NCBI RefSeq assembly: GCF_014284155.1
Contig: NZ_JACOFZ010000010.1
Coordinates: 1-64,000 of the forward strand
Origin: Affinundibacterium nitidum
GTDB taxonomy: Bacteria; Pseudomonadota; Gammaproteobacteria; Burkholderiales; Burkholderiaceae_D
DNA length: 64,000 nt
Direction: 5' to 3'
Below the pieces are notes generated by a model. It saw nothing but the letters and a program-made list of their open reading frames with translations. It made no database searches and was not told where the DNA came from. Below are positions 45,333-53,715 of the stretch, in pieces. The position numbers were made by a program, and so were the translations under genes. Within the stretch, counting starts at the first letter, position 1, and each line of letters begins with the position of its first letter.

Positions 45333-46076
45333 ATGCGACTGGCCGTACTCACTGATGTGCATGCAAATCGAGAAGCACTAGAAGCTTGCTTGGCTCACGC
45401 TAAAGAAAATGGCGCGGAACAGTATGCATTTCTGGGTGACTTGATTGGGTATGGTGCAGATCCGGCTTGGGTACTCGATACAATTATTTCTTATGTTGCT
45501 AAGGGGGCCCATGTGCTCATGGGAAATCATGACATCGGCGTCTTACAAGAAGATCGCAAAGAAATGAATACGACGGCGCGCTATGTTGTGGAGTGGACTC
45601 GCAACAACTTAAGTGACTTCCATCGTGATTTCATTCGTGATTTGCCGATGAGCTTTCAATTAGAAGGATGCCTATTTGTTCATGCGAACGCTTGGGCGCC
45701 GGAAAAATGGGAATATGTTGACGGCGTGATGGAAGCGGCACGTAGTATGAATGCCACAACCGCGCCGATTACATTTTGTGGACATGTCCACACACCGAGT
45801 CTTTACCACATGAATCAAGCGGGCAAGGTCGGCGAATTTACCCCTGTTCCCGATGTCAGTGTTCCGCTGAGTAAGCTACGCCGCTGGTTGGTCCAGCCCG
45901 GATCTGTGGGACAACCTCGTGATGGCAATCCTGCCGCTTGTTACGCAATCTTTGATTCGCTTCAACAAGAGCTCACTTTTTATCGCATACCCTATGATGC
46001 TGAGGCCGCTTCACAGAAGGTGTTGGCTGCCGGTTTGCCGCCAAGTTTGGCTCAGCGACTACTTCATGGAGGTTAG
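45333..46076 (+). CDS. Metallophosphoesterase (calcineurin-like)
   Basis: The 247-residue cytosolic protein has all metal-binding motifs of the family: D8-x-H10 in LTDVHANREAL, GDLIGYG (36-42), GNHD (about 66-69), and GHVHTPSLY in the C-terminal half. The D-x-H-A-N/LGDxIGYG version is typical of YfcE/PrpE-like protein or nucleotide phosphatases. It ends 5 bp before a Ser/Thr kinase gene, so a kinase/phosphatase pairing is plausible. Confidence 0.9.
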   Translation: MRLAVLTDVHANREALEACLAHAKENGAEQYAFLGDLIGYGADPAWVLDTIISYVAKGAHVLMGNHDIGVLQEDRKEMNTTARYVVEWTRNNLSDFHRDFIRDLPMSFQLEGCLFVHANAWAPEKWEYVDGVMEAARSMNATTAPITFCGHVHTPSLYHMNQAGKVGEFTPVPDVSVPLSKLRRWLVQPGSVGQPRDGNPAACYAIFDSLQQELTFYRIPYDAEAASQKVLAAGLPPSLAQRLLHGG

Positions 46077-46081
46077 CGACT

Positions 46082-47590
46082 ATGTCAGATCCGCTTTCAG
46101 TTTCACCGGTCCCACCTGATGCGGACTCAAACACCGCCACGCCAGCGATTCCTGTTGAAGTTAAAATCAAAACCCCCCGTCGTTTGCAGGTCGGTATGGT
46201 GGTTGATGGCTTTCAGTTGGAAGAAAAGATGCATGTTGGCGGGATGGCGGCACTTTGGCGCATTACCGATACTTTAGGGCGCTATCGTTCCACTGAAGGG
46301 CATGATCCAGCCTTGATCATGAAAGTGCCGTTGATGTATTCCATCGATGATCCGACTGCTATCGTGGCCTTTGAAGTCGAACAAATGATTATGCCTAAGC
46401 TCAAGGGCAAACATGTTCCGCGTTATTTTGGGTCCGGTGATTTCGACACCCAGCCCTTCATCGTGATGGAGCATATTAGTGGCACTTCTTTGCGTAGCCG
46501 CTTCGATGATTCTCCCTTGCCCATTGATGAGGTGGTCAATGTTGGCATTCGGGTAGCGACGGCTTTGCAAGATCTACATCGTCAAAGCGTGATCCACCTA
46601 GATTTGAAACCCTCGAATATTATGTTCCGTCCCGAGGGTGATGCAGTCTTAATCGATTATGGTTTGTCACGTCACGACAAGCTACCGGACTTGCTGGGGG
46701 AGGAGTTTCGTTTGCCTATGGGGACGGGACCTTATATCGCACCAGAACAGGTTTTGGGGATACGCAACGAACCGCGTAGTGATCAATTTTCATTGGGTGT
46801 CTTGCTCTATCACTTGGCGACAGGTGAACGCCCATATGGGCATCCAACCTCGGTATCGGGCTTGAAAAAGCGTTTATATCGTGATCCTATCCCACCGCGT
46901 ACGCATAATCCTGCGATTCCAAACTGGCTGCAGGAAGTGATCTTGCGTTGTCTGGAAGTAGACCCGAAAGCACGTTTTGATACCGCGGGCCAGCTCGCCT
47001 TTATGCTGCAGAATCCGCAAGAAATTCCGCTGACAGCAAGAGCAGAAAAACAAGGCCAAGATGGTTTGATGTCTGTGCTCAAAAGGCGTTTCCAAGCGGC
47101 TGGTGTTGAGCCGTTTGCGCGCCATAGTATGTCGGATCATCTATCTCAATCGCCTATCATTATGGTTGCCTTGCATTTGAGCGAGAGCAATACCGATCTG
47201 ACCGATGAAATCAGGATGATCACACGTCGTATGCTGCAAACCGAACCAGGTGCGCGCTTGGCATGTGTGACAATACGAAAGACCAGCCGCATTGGTCTTG
47301 ACGACGGCATGGTTCAAGACGGGCAGAATATGCACGTTAAACAGTTAGTAGAATTAAAACACTGGGCACGATCGTTGCAGGTGCGCAACGACAAGATCAC
47401 CTTTCACGTGCTTGAAGCGCACGATACAGCGGCAGCCATCATCGAGTACGCGCATAATAACAACGTTGATCAGATCATCATTGGTTCTCGTGGTAGCTCG
47501 ACCTTACGTCGCTACCTAGGCAGTGTCTCTTCGCAAGTTGTGGCAGAAGCAGAATGTACAGTGACGGTGGTGAAACAAAGGCGTGAATAA
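46082..47590 (+). CDS. Ser/Thr protein kinase fused to a universal stress protein domain
   Basis: The 502-residue protein has a Hanks-type kinase domain (about 42-315) and a USP domain (about 352-498). Catalytic residues are present: VAIK-type K81 (LIMKVP), E98 or E100, H172-L-D174 with K176 and N179 (HLDLKPSN), and D192 of DYG (DFG in most kinases), followed by GTGPYIAPEQVLG. The USP part has the nucleotide-binding GSRGSSTLRRYLGSVSSQV. There is no membrane helix. It lies 5 bp after the phosphatase gene and 24 bp before the propeller-GGDEF gene, hinting at a three-gene unit. Confidence 0.9.
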   Translation: MSDPLSVSPVPPDADSNTATPAIPVEVKIKTPRRLQVGMVVDGFQLEEKMHVGGMAALWRITDTLGRYRSTEGHDPALIMKVPLMYSIDDPTAIVAFEVEQMIMPKLKGKHVPRYFGSGDFDTQPFIVMEHISGTSLRSRFDDSPLPIDEVVNVGIRVATALQDLHRQSVIHLDLKPSNIMFRPEGDAVLIDYGLSRHDKLPDLLGEEFRLPMGTGPYIAPEQVLGIRNEPRSDQFSLGVLLYHLATGERPYGHPTSVSGLKKRLYRDPIPPRTHNPAIPNWLQEVILRCLEVDPKARFDTAGQLAFMLQNPQEIPLTARAEKQGQDGLMSVLKRRFQAAGVEPFARHSMSDHLSQSPIIMVALHLSESNTDLTDEIRMITRRMLQTEPGARLACVTIRKTSRIGLDDGMVQDGQNMHVKQLVELKHWARSLQVRNDKITFHVLEAHDTAAAIIEYAHNNNVDQIIIGSRGSSTLRRYLGSVSSQVVAEAECTVTVVKQRRE

Positions 47591-47614
47591 ATCCACCTCA
47601 TAGGAAGCGAAGGC

Positions 47615-50600
47615 ATGAACCTGACATTGGTTGGCGTACGACTGCGAGCAATTAAGCACGACCTGTCTTCCAATTTCGCACAAACCTCTCGCCTGACAAT
47701 CAACGCCGGCCTGCTGGGAATCGCTTTTGCATGTGTGAGTCTTTCCTCAGCATTCGCAAATCCATCTCATGTAACGACTAGCGCGACGCAAGCAAACCCA
47801 GAAGCTTGGGACAAGCTGGCTGATACCGTATTTCGTCACCTTTCGATGCAGCAGGGTTTGCCGCAATATAGTGCGACTTCTTTGGCGCAAGATAGCGACG
47901 GCTTCATTTGGGTTGGCACGCAAGGTGGTTTAGCGCGTTGGGATGGTTATCGCTTTCGTAATTATCTGCCACAAGCAAATGACCCACATAGTTTGCCCGA
48001 CAACTATGTCATGTCATTACATCAAGACAGCAAAGGACGGCTATGGGTAGGTACAAATGGCGGCGGTTTAGCCATGTACGACAAGTCGCTCGATCGCTTT
48101 GTGCGAGTGCCGACTGGCCCAGGTGGGATTAGTCATGTCACGGTGAGTTCAATCACCAGTGACGAGAAAGGTAATTTGTGGTTGGCAACCCGAGCCGGCT
48201 TGAATTTCTATGATCCGCAAACAGGAAAAGTTCGCCAGTTCCATGTCAGTGATGACGGCTTGCCTTCAGATCTCGTTCGTACCGTCGCTCGTGACGGACA
48301 AGGCAATATTTGGGTCGGTACCAGTGAAGGTTTAGCTAAATTTGATGCACGCACCGAGCAATTAAAGCGAGTACCTTTGCCGATTGCCGCAGGAAAAGCC
48401 CAGCGTGTCGTGGCCGTATGCGCCAGTTCTGATGGCAAAGTGTGGATAGGCACCTTTGATTCAGGGGCGTTTTACATTACACCCGATGACCCTGAGCCTA
48501 AACGGTTGTTGGTGCAAAAACCGAACAGCAAAGTAGCTGAAACCATCAACGAAAATGTGTACTTCATTCAAAAGACCGCAGACGATGAGGTGTGGCTGGG
48601 TACCTATGGCCGCGGGATTCTGGTGGTCAATACCAAAACTCTAGAAACCAAACGCTTGGTGCATGAGACGAATCGGCCGAGTAGTTTGGCGGATAATTCA
48701 GTGTGGTCGATTATCCGTGATCGTTCAGGTTTGATCTGGGTTGGCAGCCAACGCGGTATCAGTATTCATGACCCTTCTTCAAAAGCGATCTTGAGTTTGT
48801 TTGGTGGCGATAATCGCGCTAATGGCTTACAAGGGATCGATTTTTTTGCAGCCCATGGTTTTGACGATGGCAGTGTTTGGGTCGGATCTCAGCATCAAGG
48901 AATTAGCATTCTTGACCCCAATAGCCAAACATTTCGTGCGCTAAAAGGTGACGATGCGAACCCACAATCCGCATTGCCTCAAAGTGCGGTTTTCACGATT
49001 TATCCCGTTGGTGCGAATGATGTTTATGTTGGCACCGATAAGGGTTTGTATCTGACCGATAGGCGTGGAAACAGTGTGCGTCGTCTGAATCTCACACCAC
49101 GTAATCCGGTGCTGCGAGTGGCTGCTTTGTTGCATGTCGAGCAGCGCTTGTATATTGGTGGCCCAGAAGGACTCTGGGAAAAAGATCTAAGCAAGCCGAA
49201 TCAAGATACTGTCATGCAGACGGATTGGGCTAAATCGCTGGGAACCAAGTTCATTACGGAATTAAAGCGTGCCCCAGATGGTGCAATTTGGGTAGCAACC
49301 TTACAAGACGGCCTGTATCGTTATGATCCGATTAGCCAACAGCTCTCAAATATCAAACCTGACCCAAAAAGTAAAAGCAGTCTTACGCATCGCAACGTGT
49401 CGTCGATGTTATTCGATAGTCGTGGTTGGTTGTGGGTTGGTATGCAAGGCGGCGGATTGGATATTCTGCGACCAGGAAAACAGGCGGGGCAGTTTGACTT
49501 TCAGCACATAGGTAAAGCCGAAAAGTTGCCCAACGACTTAGTGAATAAAGTACTGGAAGACCATACTGGTCAGATTTGGGTTAGTACCGATGAAGGCTTA
49601 GCAAAAATCGATCCGAAAACGCTTGAGGTGCAGCCTTTGGCTGAACCCGACGGTGTAGCGATCATGGGCTACTGGTCGACTTCAGGCGCCAAGACGCGCG
49701 ACGGTAATCTGATTTTCGGTGGCGTGGGTGGCATGACTGTGGTGCGTCCATCCTTACTTAAACCCTATGAATATCGCCCTCCGCTGGTCGTCACGAGTAT
49801 TCAACTCGGCGGTAAAACTTTGGCGGTTAATCATGCAAGATTCGTTGGTGATAACGCGGAGAAACTCGTCATTCAAGCCGATGCCAACAGCATGGTCGTC
49901 GAATTTGCCGCTCTGGATTATTCCGCTGCGGAGCATAATCGTTACGCCTATCGCTTAGAAGGTTATGACAAGAATTGGATAGAAACCGATTACACACGTC
50001 GGCTTGCTGCTTATACCAACTTGCCACCAGGAGATTACCGTTTGCATTTACGTGGAACGAATCGTAATGGAGTGTGGAGCGAGCCTGATTTGATGCTCAA
50101 TGTCAGAGTTATGCCGGCATGGTTCCAAACTTGGTGGGCTTACCTGCTGTATTTGGCGCTGTTTAGTGCTTTGGTTTACTCATTGTTACGCTGGCGCCTG
50201 TGGGCTTTGCGAAATAAGAACCGTAATTTGGAACTACTAATACAAGAACGCACCCGTGAGCTTGAGGTTTCACGTCGCGCCTTGGAACAACAGAGTTTGA
50301 CCGATCCCTTAACGGGTTTGCGTAATCGCCGCTATCTCAATCTGTGTATTGCAGATGATATTGCAGAAGTCCAGCGCAGCTATAGCCTGCAAGCCGAAAA
50401 TAAAGGCGAGGCGAATCGTAATCTGATTTTTATGATGGTCGATATCGATCACTTCAAATCGGTCAATGATCAATACGGACATGCGGCGGGCGATCAAGTC
50501 CTCAATCAAACGACCAGTATATTGCGTGAGTCTGTACGAGATAGCGACACTATCATTCGCTGGGGTGGCGAGGAATTTTTAATCGTTGTTCGTCACACGC

Positions 50601-50977
50601 ATTTTGCTGAAGCAGAGTTACTTGCTGAACGTATTCGCAGCCGCATCGCTGAGCATCATTTTAGACTCTCTGATGGCAAGACCCTACAACGTAGTTGTTC
50701 GATTGGTTTAGCGACCTATCCCTTCATGCCGAAAGCAATCGAAGCTTATAGTTGGGAGCAGGTAGTTGGTATTGCCGATAAATGCTTATACGCCGCTAAA
50801 CGTGCAGGGCGCAATGCCTGGGTTGGACTCTATCTGTTAGACAATGCTGTTGTTCAAGCACCGAGCGGCGATCTTGCACTCGAGATTGAGCAACTTATTG
50901 AACACGGTGCGGTCAAAGTCCGCAGTTCATTGGCCGATACCAGTGAATTAAGCTGGATCCAAGGCTGGGAGAAGTGA
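47615..50977 (+). CDS. Two-component-type propeller sensor with GGDEF output
   Basis: The 1120-residue protein has a signal anchor (about 25-48), about fourteen Reg_prop beta-propeller repeats (FIWVGTQGGLARWDGYRF, LWVGTNGGGLAMYD and so on, about 70-735), a Y_Y_Y domain (about 760-850: YAYRLEGYDKNWIETDYTRRLAAYTNLPPGDY), one membrane helix (about 855-875) and a GGDEF domain. The catalytic motif is GGEEF at 984-988, and R975-x-x-D978 five residues before it is the product-inhibition site. It should make cyclic-di-GMP in response to a periplasmic ligand. It ends about 140 bp before the M28 peptidase. Confidence 0.93.
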   Translation: MNLTLVGVRLRAIKHDLSSNFAQTSRLTINAGLLGIAFACVSLSSAFANPSHVTTSATQANPEAWDKLADTVFRHLSMQQGLPQYSATSLAQDSDGFIWVGTQGGLARWDGYRFRNYLPQANDPHSLPDNYVMSLHQDSKGRLWVGTNGGGLAMYDKSLDRFVRVPTGPGGISHVTVSSITSDEKGNLWLATRAGLNFYDPQTGKVRQFHVSDDGLPSDLVRTVARDGQGNIWVGTSEGLAKFDARTEQLKRVPLPIAAGKAQRVVAVCASSDGKVWIGTFDSGAFYITPDDPEPKRLLVQKPNSKVAETINENVYFIQKTADDEVWLGTYGRGILVVNTKTLETKRLVHETNRPSSLADNSVWSIIRDRSGLIWVGSQRGISIHDPSSKAILSLFGGDNRANGLQGIDFFAAHGFDDGSVWVGSQHQGISILDPNSQTFRALKGDDANPQSALPQSAVFTIYPVGANDVYVGTDKGLYLTDRRGNSVRRLNLTPRNPVLRVAALLHVEQRLYIGGPEGLWEKDLSKPNQDTVMQTDWAKSLGTKFITELKRAPDGAIWVATLQDGLYRYDPISQQLSNIKPDPKSKSSLTHRNVSSMLFDSRGWLWVGMQGGGLDILRPGKQAGQFDFQHIGKAEKLPNDLVNKVLEDHTGQIWVSTDEGLAKIDPKTLEVQPLAEPDGVAIMGYWSTSGAKTRDGNLIFGGVGGMTVVRPSLLKPYEYRPPLVVTSIQLGGKTLAVNHARFVGDNAEKLVIQADANSMVVEFAALDYSAAEHNRYAYRLEGYDKNWIETDYTRRLAAYTNLPPGDYRLHLRGTNRNGVWSEPDLMLNVRVMPAWFQTWWAYLLYLALFSALVYSLLRWRLWALRNKNRNLELLIQERTRELEVSRRALEQQSLTDPLTGLRNRRYLNLCIADDIAEVQRSYSLQAENKGEANRNLIFMMVDIDHFKSVNDQYGHAAGDQVLNQTTSILRESVRDSDTIIRWGGEEFLIVVRHTHFAEAELLAERIRSRIAEHHFRLSDGKTLQRSCSIGLATYPFMPKAIEAYSWEQVVGIADKCLYAAKRAGRNAWVGLYLLDNAVVQAPSGDLALEIEQLIEHGAVKVRSSLADTSELSWIQGWEK

Positions 50978-51114
50978 ACTCAGAAAAGTCGAGTCGGCAC
51001 TGAGGTTTTCTCTTGGCAAACTGAGTAAGAGCTTTATAATCATCGCGAATTGAAAATCACACCCATCTCCCTCGGTGGGCACATTTACTTTCTACAATAA
51101 AAATCAGGAGCACT

Positions 51115-52809
51115 ATGAAACAAGGATTATTACGGTCAGCTTTGGCGTTGAGCTTGGTGGCTGCATTTTCTAATGCACATGCCGCTTGCAACGACGTCGT
51201 CGCGAAATCAAAAAAAGAAACCAAGGCAGTGACTGCCTGCAGCGATCTGCGACCAGCCAATTATTGGGGCGGAGTGGTTCAAGAATCGGCTTTACGCGCG
51301 CATTTAGCTTTGCTCTCCTCCGATCTCTTTGAAGGTCGTGGTACGGGCCAGCGCGGTGGTGACTTAACTGTACAGTACTTGGAAAGCCAATCTCAAGTCG
51401 TCGGTTTGAAACCTGCAAACGGTAACTCTTATCGTCAATTGGTCAAAATCGCTGGCGTCAAATCTTTGCCAGAGCAAAGCTCTGCGCAATTGATCGCTGG
51501 CGGCAAAGCGCTCGACATTAGTTTTGGTAAAGACTGGGTGTGGGCACCCGGCGATGCGGTGGCCGAGCACAAGTTTGATCATGACTTGGTTTTCGTTGGT
51601 TACGGTATTACCGCGCCAGAAGAAAAATGGAATGACTTCAAAAACGTCGATGTCAAAAATAAGATCGTCATCATGATGGTGAATGATCCACAGCCGACGG
51701 CAGAAGAAGCAAATCGCTTTGCAGGCAAAGCTCTCACCTATTACGGTCGTTGGACTTACAAGTTTGAAGAAGCTAAACGCCAAGGTGCGGCTGGGGTGTT
51801 ATTGATCCACACGACACCAAGTGCGAGCTATGGCTGGTCTGTAGTGCAAAACAGCTGGTTGAATGAACGCTTCCAGTTGGATGGTGCGGCACCAGGTACG
51901 GGTTTGCAAGGGTGGATGACAGAAGACACGGCGCGTCAATTGTTCGCCAGTGCAGGTCAAGACTTAGACAAATTGCGCGCAGCAGCTGAGAAGAAAGACT
52001 TCCAAGCCGTCGCTTTGTCAGCGAAATTGGTTGGTGAAACCAAGGCAGCGATTCGTCGCGTTGAGCAATTTAACGTCGCAGGCATTGTTCCTGGAACCGA
52101 TCCTAAGCTGAAAGATGAGATCGTTATTTACAGTGCGCATTGGGATCACTTAGGTAAGCAAGGTACGGGTGCAGACACGATCTATAACGGTGCGGTTGAC
52201 AATGGTTCTGGCACTGCTGCTTTGTTAGCGATGGCGAAGGAAGCCGTAGCGCATCCAGCAAAGCGTAGTCAAATGTTCTTGTGGGTAGCGGCCGAAGAGC
52301 AAGGTTTGCTCGGTAGTGCTTTGTATGGCGCGCAGCCTTTATGGCCCTTGAATAAAACGGCGGCTAACTTGAACCTCGATAGTTTGAACTTTGTTGGTCC
52401 AACACGTGACATTGGCACTCAAGGAAGTGAGCGTACCGAGTTAGGTGCGATTGCGGCGAAAGTGGCGAAGTCGATGAGTATGGAAATCGCAAAAGCCGAA
52501 CCAGATTTGGCTGGTGGCTACTTCCGTAGCGATCATTTCAATTTCGCAAAAAATGGTGTACCTGCATTCTCGATCGAAGGTGGTCGTGAGTTCTTGAAAG
52601 ACCAAGCGGCATCGACAGAAAAAGCCAAAGCCTATGGGGCACGTTATCACCAAGTGACGGATGAATTTGATCCAAGCTGGGATTTATCTGGCATGGTGCA
52701 ACAAGCACAATTCACACTGAACTTGGGTCAGGCTGTAGCGAATGCGGCGAAAATGCCGGCTTGGAAGGCGGGCGATGCGTTTGGCAAGGCACGTGCGAGT
52801 GCAAAATAA
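51115..52809 (+). CDS. M28 family zinc aminopeptidase, secreted
   Basis: The 564-residue protein has a signal peptide (1 to about 23, AAFSNAHA-ACN), a PA insert (about 130-280: KNKIVIMMVNDPQP, GAAGVLLIHTTPSA) and an M28 catalytic domain. The zinc ligands are visible in YSAHWDHLG, GAVDNGSGTA, VAAEEQGLLGS (with the catalytic Glu pair), NLNLDSLNF and YHQVTDEFD. It would trim N-terminal residues from peptides in the periplasm. Monocistronic with its own terminator. Confidence 0.92.
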   Translation: MKQGLLRSALALSLVAAFSNAHAACNDVVAKSKKETKAVTACSDLRPANYWGGVVQESALRAHLALLSSDLFEGRGTGQRGGDLTVQYLESQSQVVGLKPANGNSYRQLVKIAGVKSLPEQSSAQLIAGGKALDISFGKDWVWAPGDAVAEHKFDHDLVFVGYGITAPEEKWNDFKNVDVKNKIVIMMVNDPQPTAEEANRFAGKALTYYGRWTYKFEEAKRQGAAGVLLIHTTPSASYGWSVVQNSWLNERFQLDGAAPGTGLQGWMTEDTARQLFASAGQDLDKLRAAAEKKDFQAVALSAKLVGETKAAIRRVEQFNVAGIVPGTDPKLKDEIVIYSAHWDHLGKQGTGADTIYNGAVDNGSGTAALLAMAKEAVAHPAKRSQMFLWVAAEEQGLLGSALYGAQPLWPLNKTAANLNLDSLNFVGPTRDIGTQGSERTELGAIAAKVAKSMSMEIAKAEPDLAGGYFRSDHFNFAKNGVPAFSIEGGREFLKDQAASTEKAKAYGARYHQVTDEFDPSWDLSGMVQQAQFTLNLGQAVANAAKMPAWKAGDAFGKARASAK

Positions 52810-52828
52810 TGTGATGTGATTAGCATTC

Positions 52829-52867
52829 AAAAAAGCGAAGTCGAGAAAAATTGGCTTCGCTTTTTTT
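52829..52867 (+). terminator. Rho-independent terminator after the M28 gene
   Basis: AAAAAAGCGAAG (52829-52840) pairs with CTTCGCTTTTTT (52855-52866) with a 14-base loop, followed by T. The ribosome-binding site of the next gene begins right after it. Confidence 0.85.
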
Positions 52868-52880
52868 ATGGAGATTCAAC

Positions 52881-53189
52881 ATGCACCCGACCAAAGTATC
52901 GCGCGACAAATTACAAAAATTGACCGATCTCCCCAATATCGGCAAAGCATCTGCTGGCGATCTCATGCTCTTGGGCTATCAAACACCACAAGACTTGGTT
53001 GGTGCCGATCCTTTTCAAATGTATCAAGAGCTCTGCGTACGCACCGGTGTGCGCCATGACCCTTGTATGATTGACGTCTTCATGTCGGTCACGCGTTTTA
53101 TGGCGGGTGAAGCTCCAGCGGTTTGGTGGGACTATACGGAAGAGCGTAAGCAGCGTTACGCAGTTGTCGTCAAAGAAGCCAATACATAA
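52881..53189 (+). CDS. Helix-hairpin-helix protein, Cdd1 (pathogenicity locus) type
   Basis: A 102-residue protein beginning MHPTKVSRDKLQKLTDLPNIGKASAGDLMLLG, a helix-hairpin-helix segment that in this family is thought to bind DNA, followed by MYQELCVRTGVRHDPCMIDVF, characteristic of the Cdd1 family. ATG 52881 is chosen over 52851 because GGAGATTC lies just upstream and the longer frame runs through the preceding terminator. Function unknown; cytosolic. Confidence 0.83.
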   Translation: MHPTKVSRDKLQKLTDLPNIGKASAGDLMLLGYQTPQDLVGADPFQMYQELCVRTGVRHDPCMIDVFMSVTRFMAGEAPAVWWDYTEERKQRYAVVVKEANT

Positions 53190-53255
53190 AGTTGCAGGCA
53201 CGTTGCGTGAGCCAAATAAAAGTTCCCGCAGACACAAAATAAATATAGAAAAAAA

Positions 53256-53277
53256 GTTCTAGAAATTTTGTTCTAGA
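53256..53277. promoter_or_regulatory. Repeated GTTCTAGA sites before blaI-like gene
   Basis: GTTCTAGA occurs at 53256-53263 and again at 53270-53277, 14 bp apart, each with a palindromic TCTAGA core. They lie 40-60 bp before the start of the BlaI-like repressor, a typical place for autoregulation. They do not match the staphylococcal BlaI operator TACA/TGTA pattern. Confidence 0.4.
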
Positions 53278-53316
53278 TGTTATATGCTGTATTCCATATC
53301 AACGGAGTATTGAGCA

Positions 53317-53715
53317 ATGACATCCACATCCAACGTAAAACCAAGTCAAATTCGTAAGCCAACTCAAGCTGAGCTCGCCCTGTTACGTGCCCTTTGGCAG
53401 CACGGGCCAGCAACAGCTAAGCGCGTGTTTGAATTGGTGCAGCTCGAGCGCCCTGAAATTAATCAAGCCACCGTCCTCCGCCAATTGCAGATCATGCACA
53501 GCGATGGATTATTGACACGCGACGAAAGTGCGCGCTCTCACGTTTACGCGGCCGCACAGCCGCAAGAAAAACTACAAACCAATCTGCTCAAAGATTTTAT
53601 TCAGAAAGCTTTTTCGGGCTCCGGTAAGGAGTTGATTATGGCCGCTCTCAAAGAGCATGTGAGTGATAAAGATCGTCAAGAAATTCAAGAATTTCTGCAT
53701 GGAGATAAAAAATGA
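53317..53715 (+). CDS. BlaI/MecI/CopY family transcriptional repressor
   Basis: The 132-residue protein is a winged-helix repressor: LTQAELALLRALWQHGPATAKRVFELV followed by the recognition region INQATVLRQLQIMHSDGLLTRDE and an acidic C-terminal dimerisation helix (ELIMAALKEHVSDKDRQEIQEFL). BlaI-type repressors are cut or released by a BlaR1 partner. The stop overlaps the start of the M56 gene by four bases, a common arrangement of the pair. Confidence 0.92.
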   Translation: MTSTSNVKPSQIRKPTQAELALLRALWQHGPATAKRVFELVQLERPEINQATVLRQLQIMHSDGLLTRDESARSHVYAAAQPQEKLQTNLLKDFIQKAFSGSGKELIMAALKEHVSDKDRQEIQEFLHGDKK

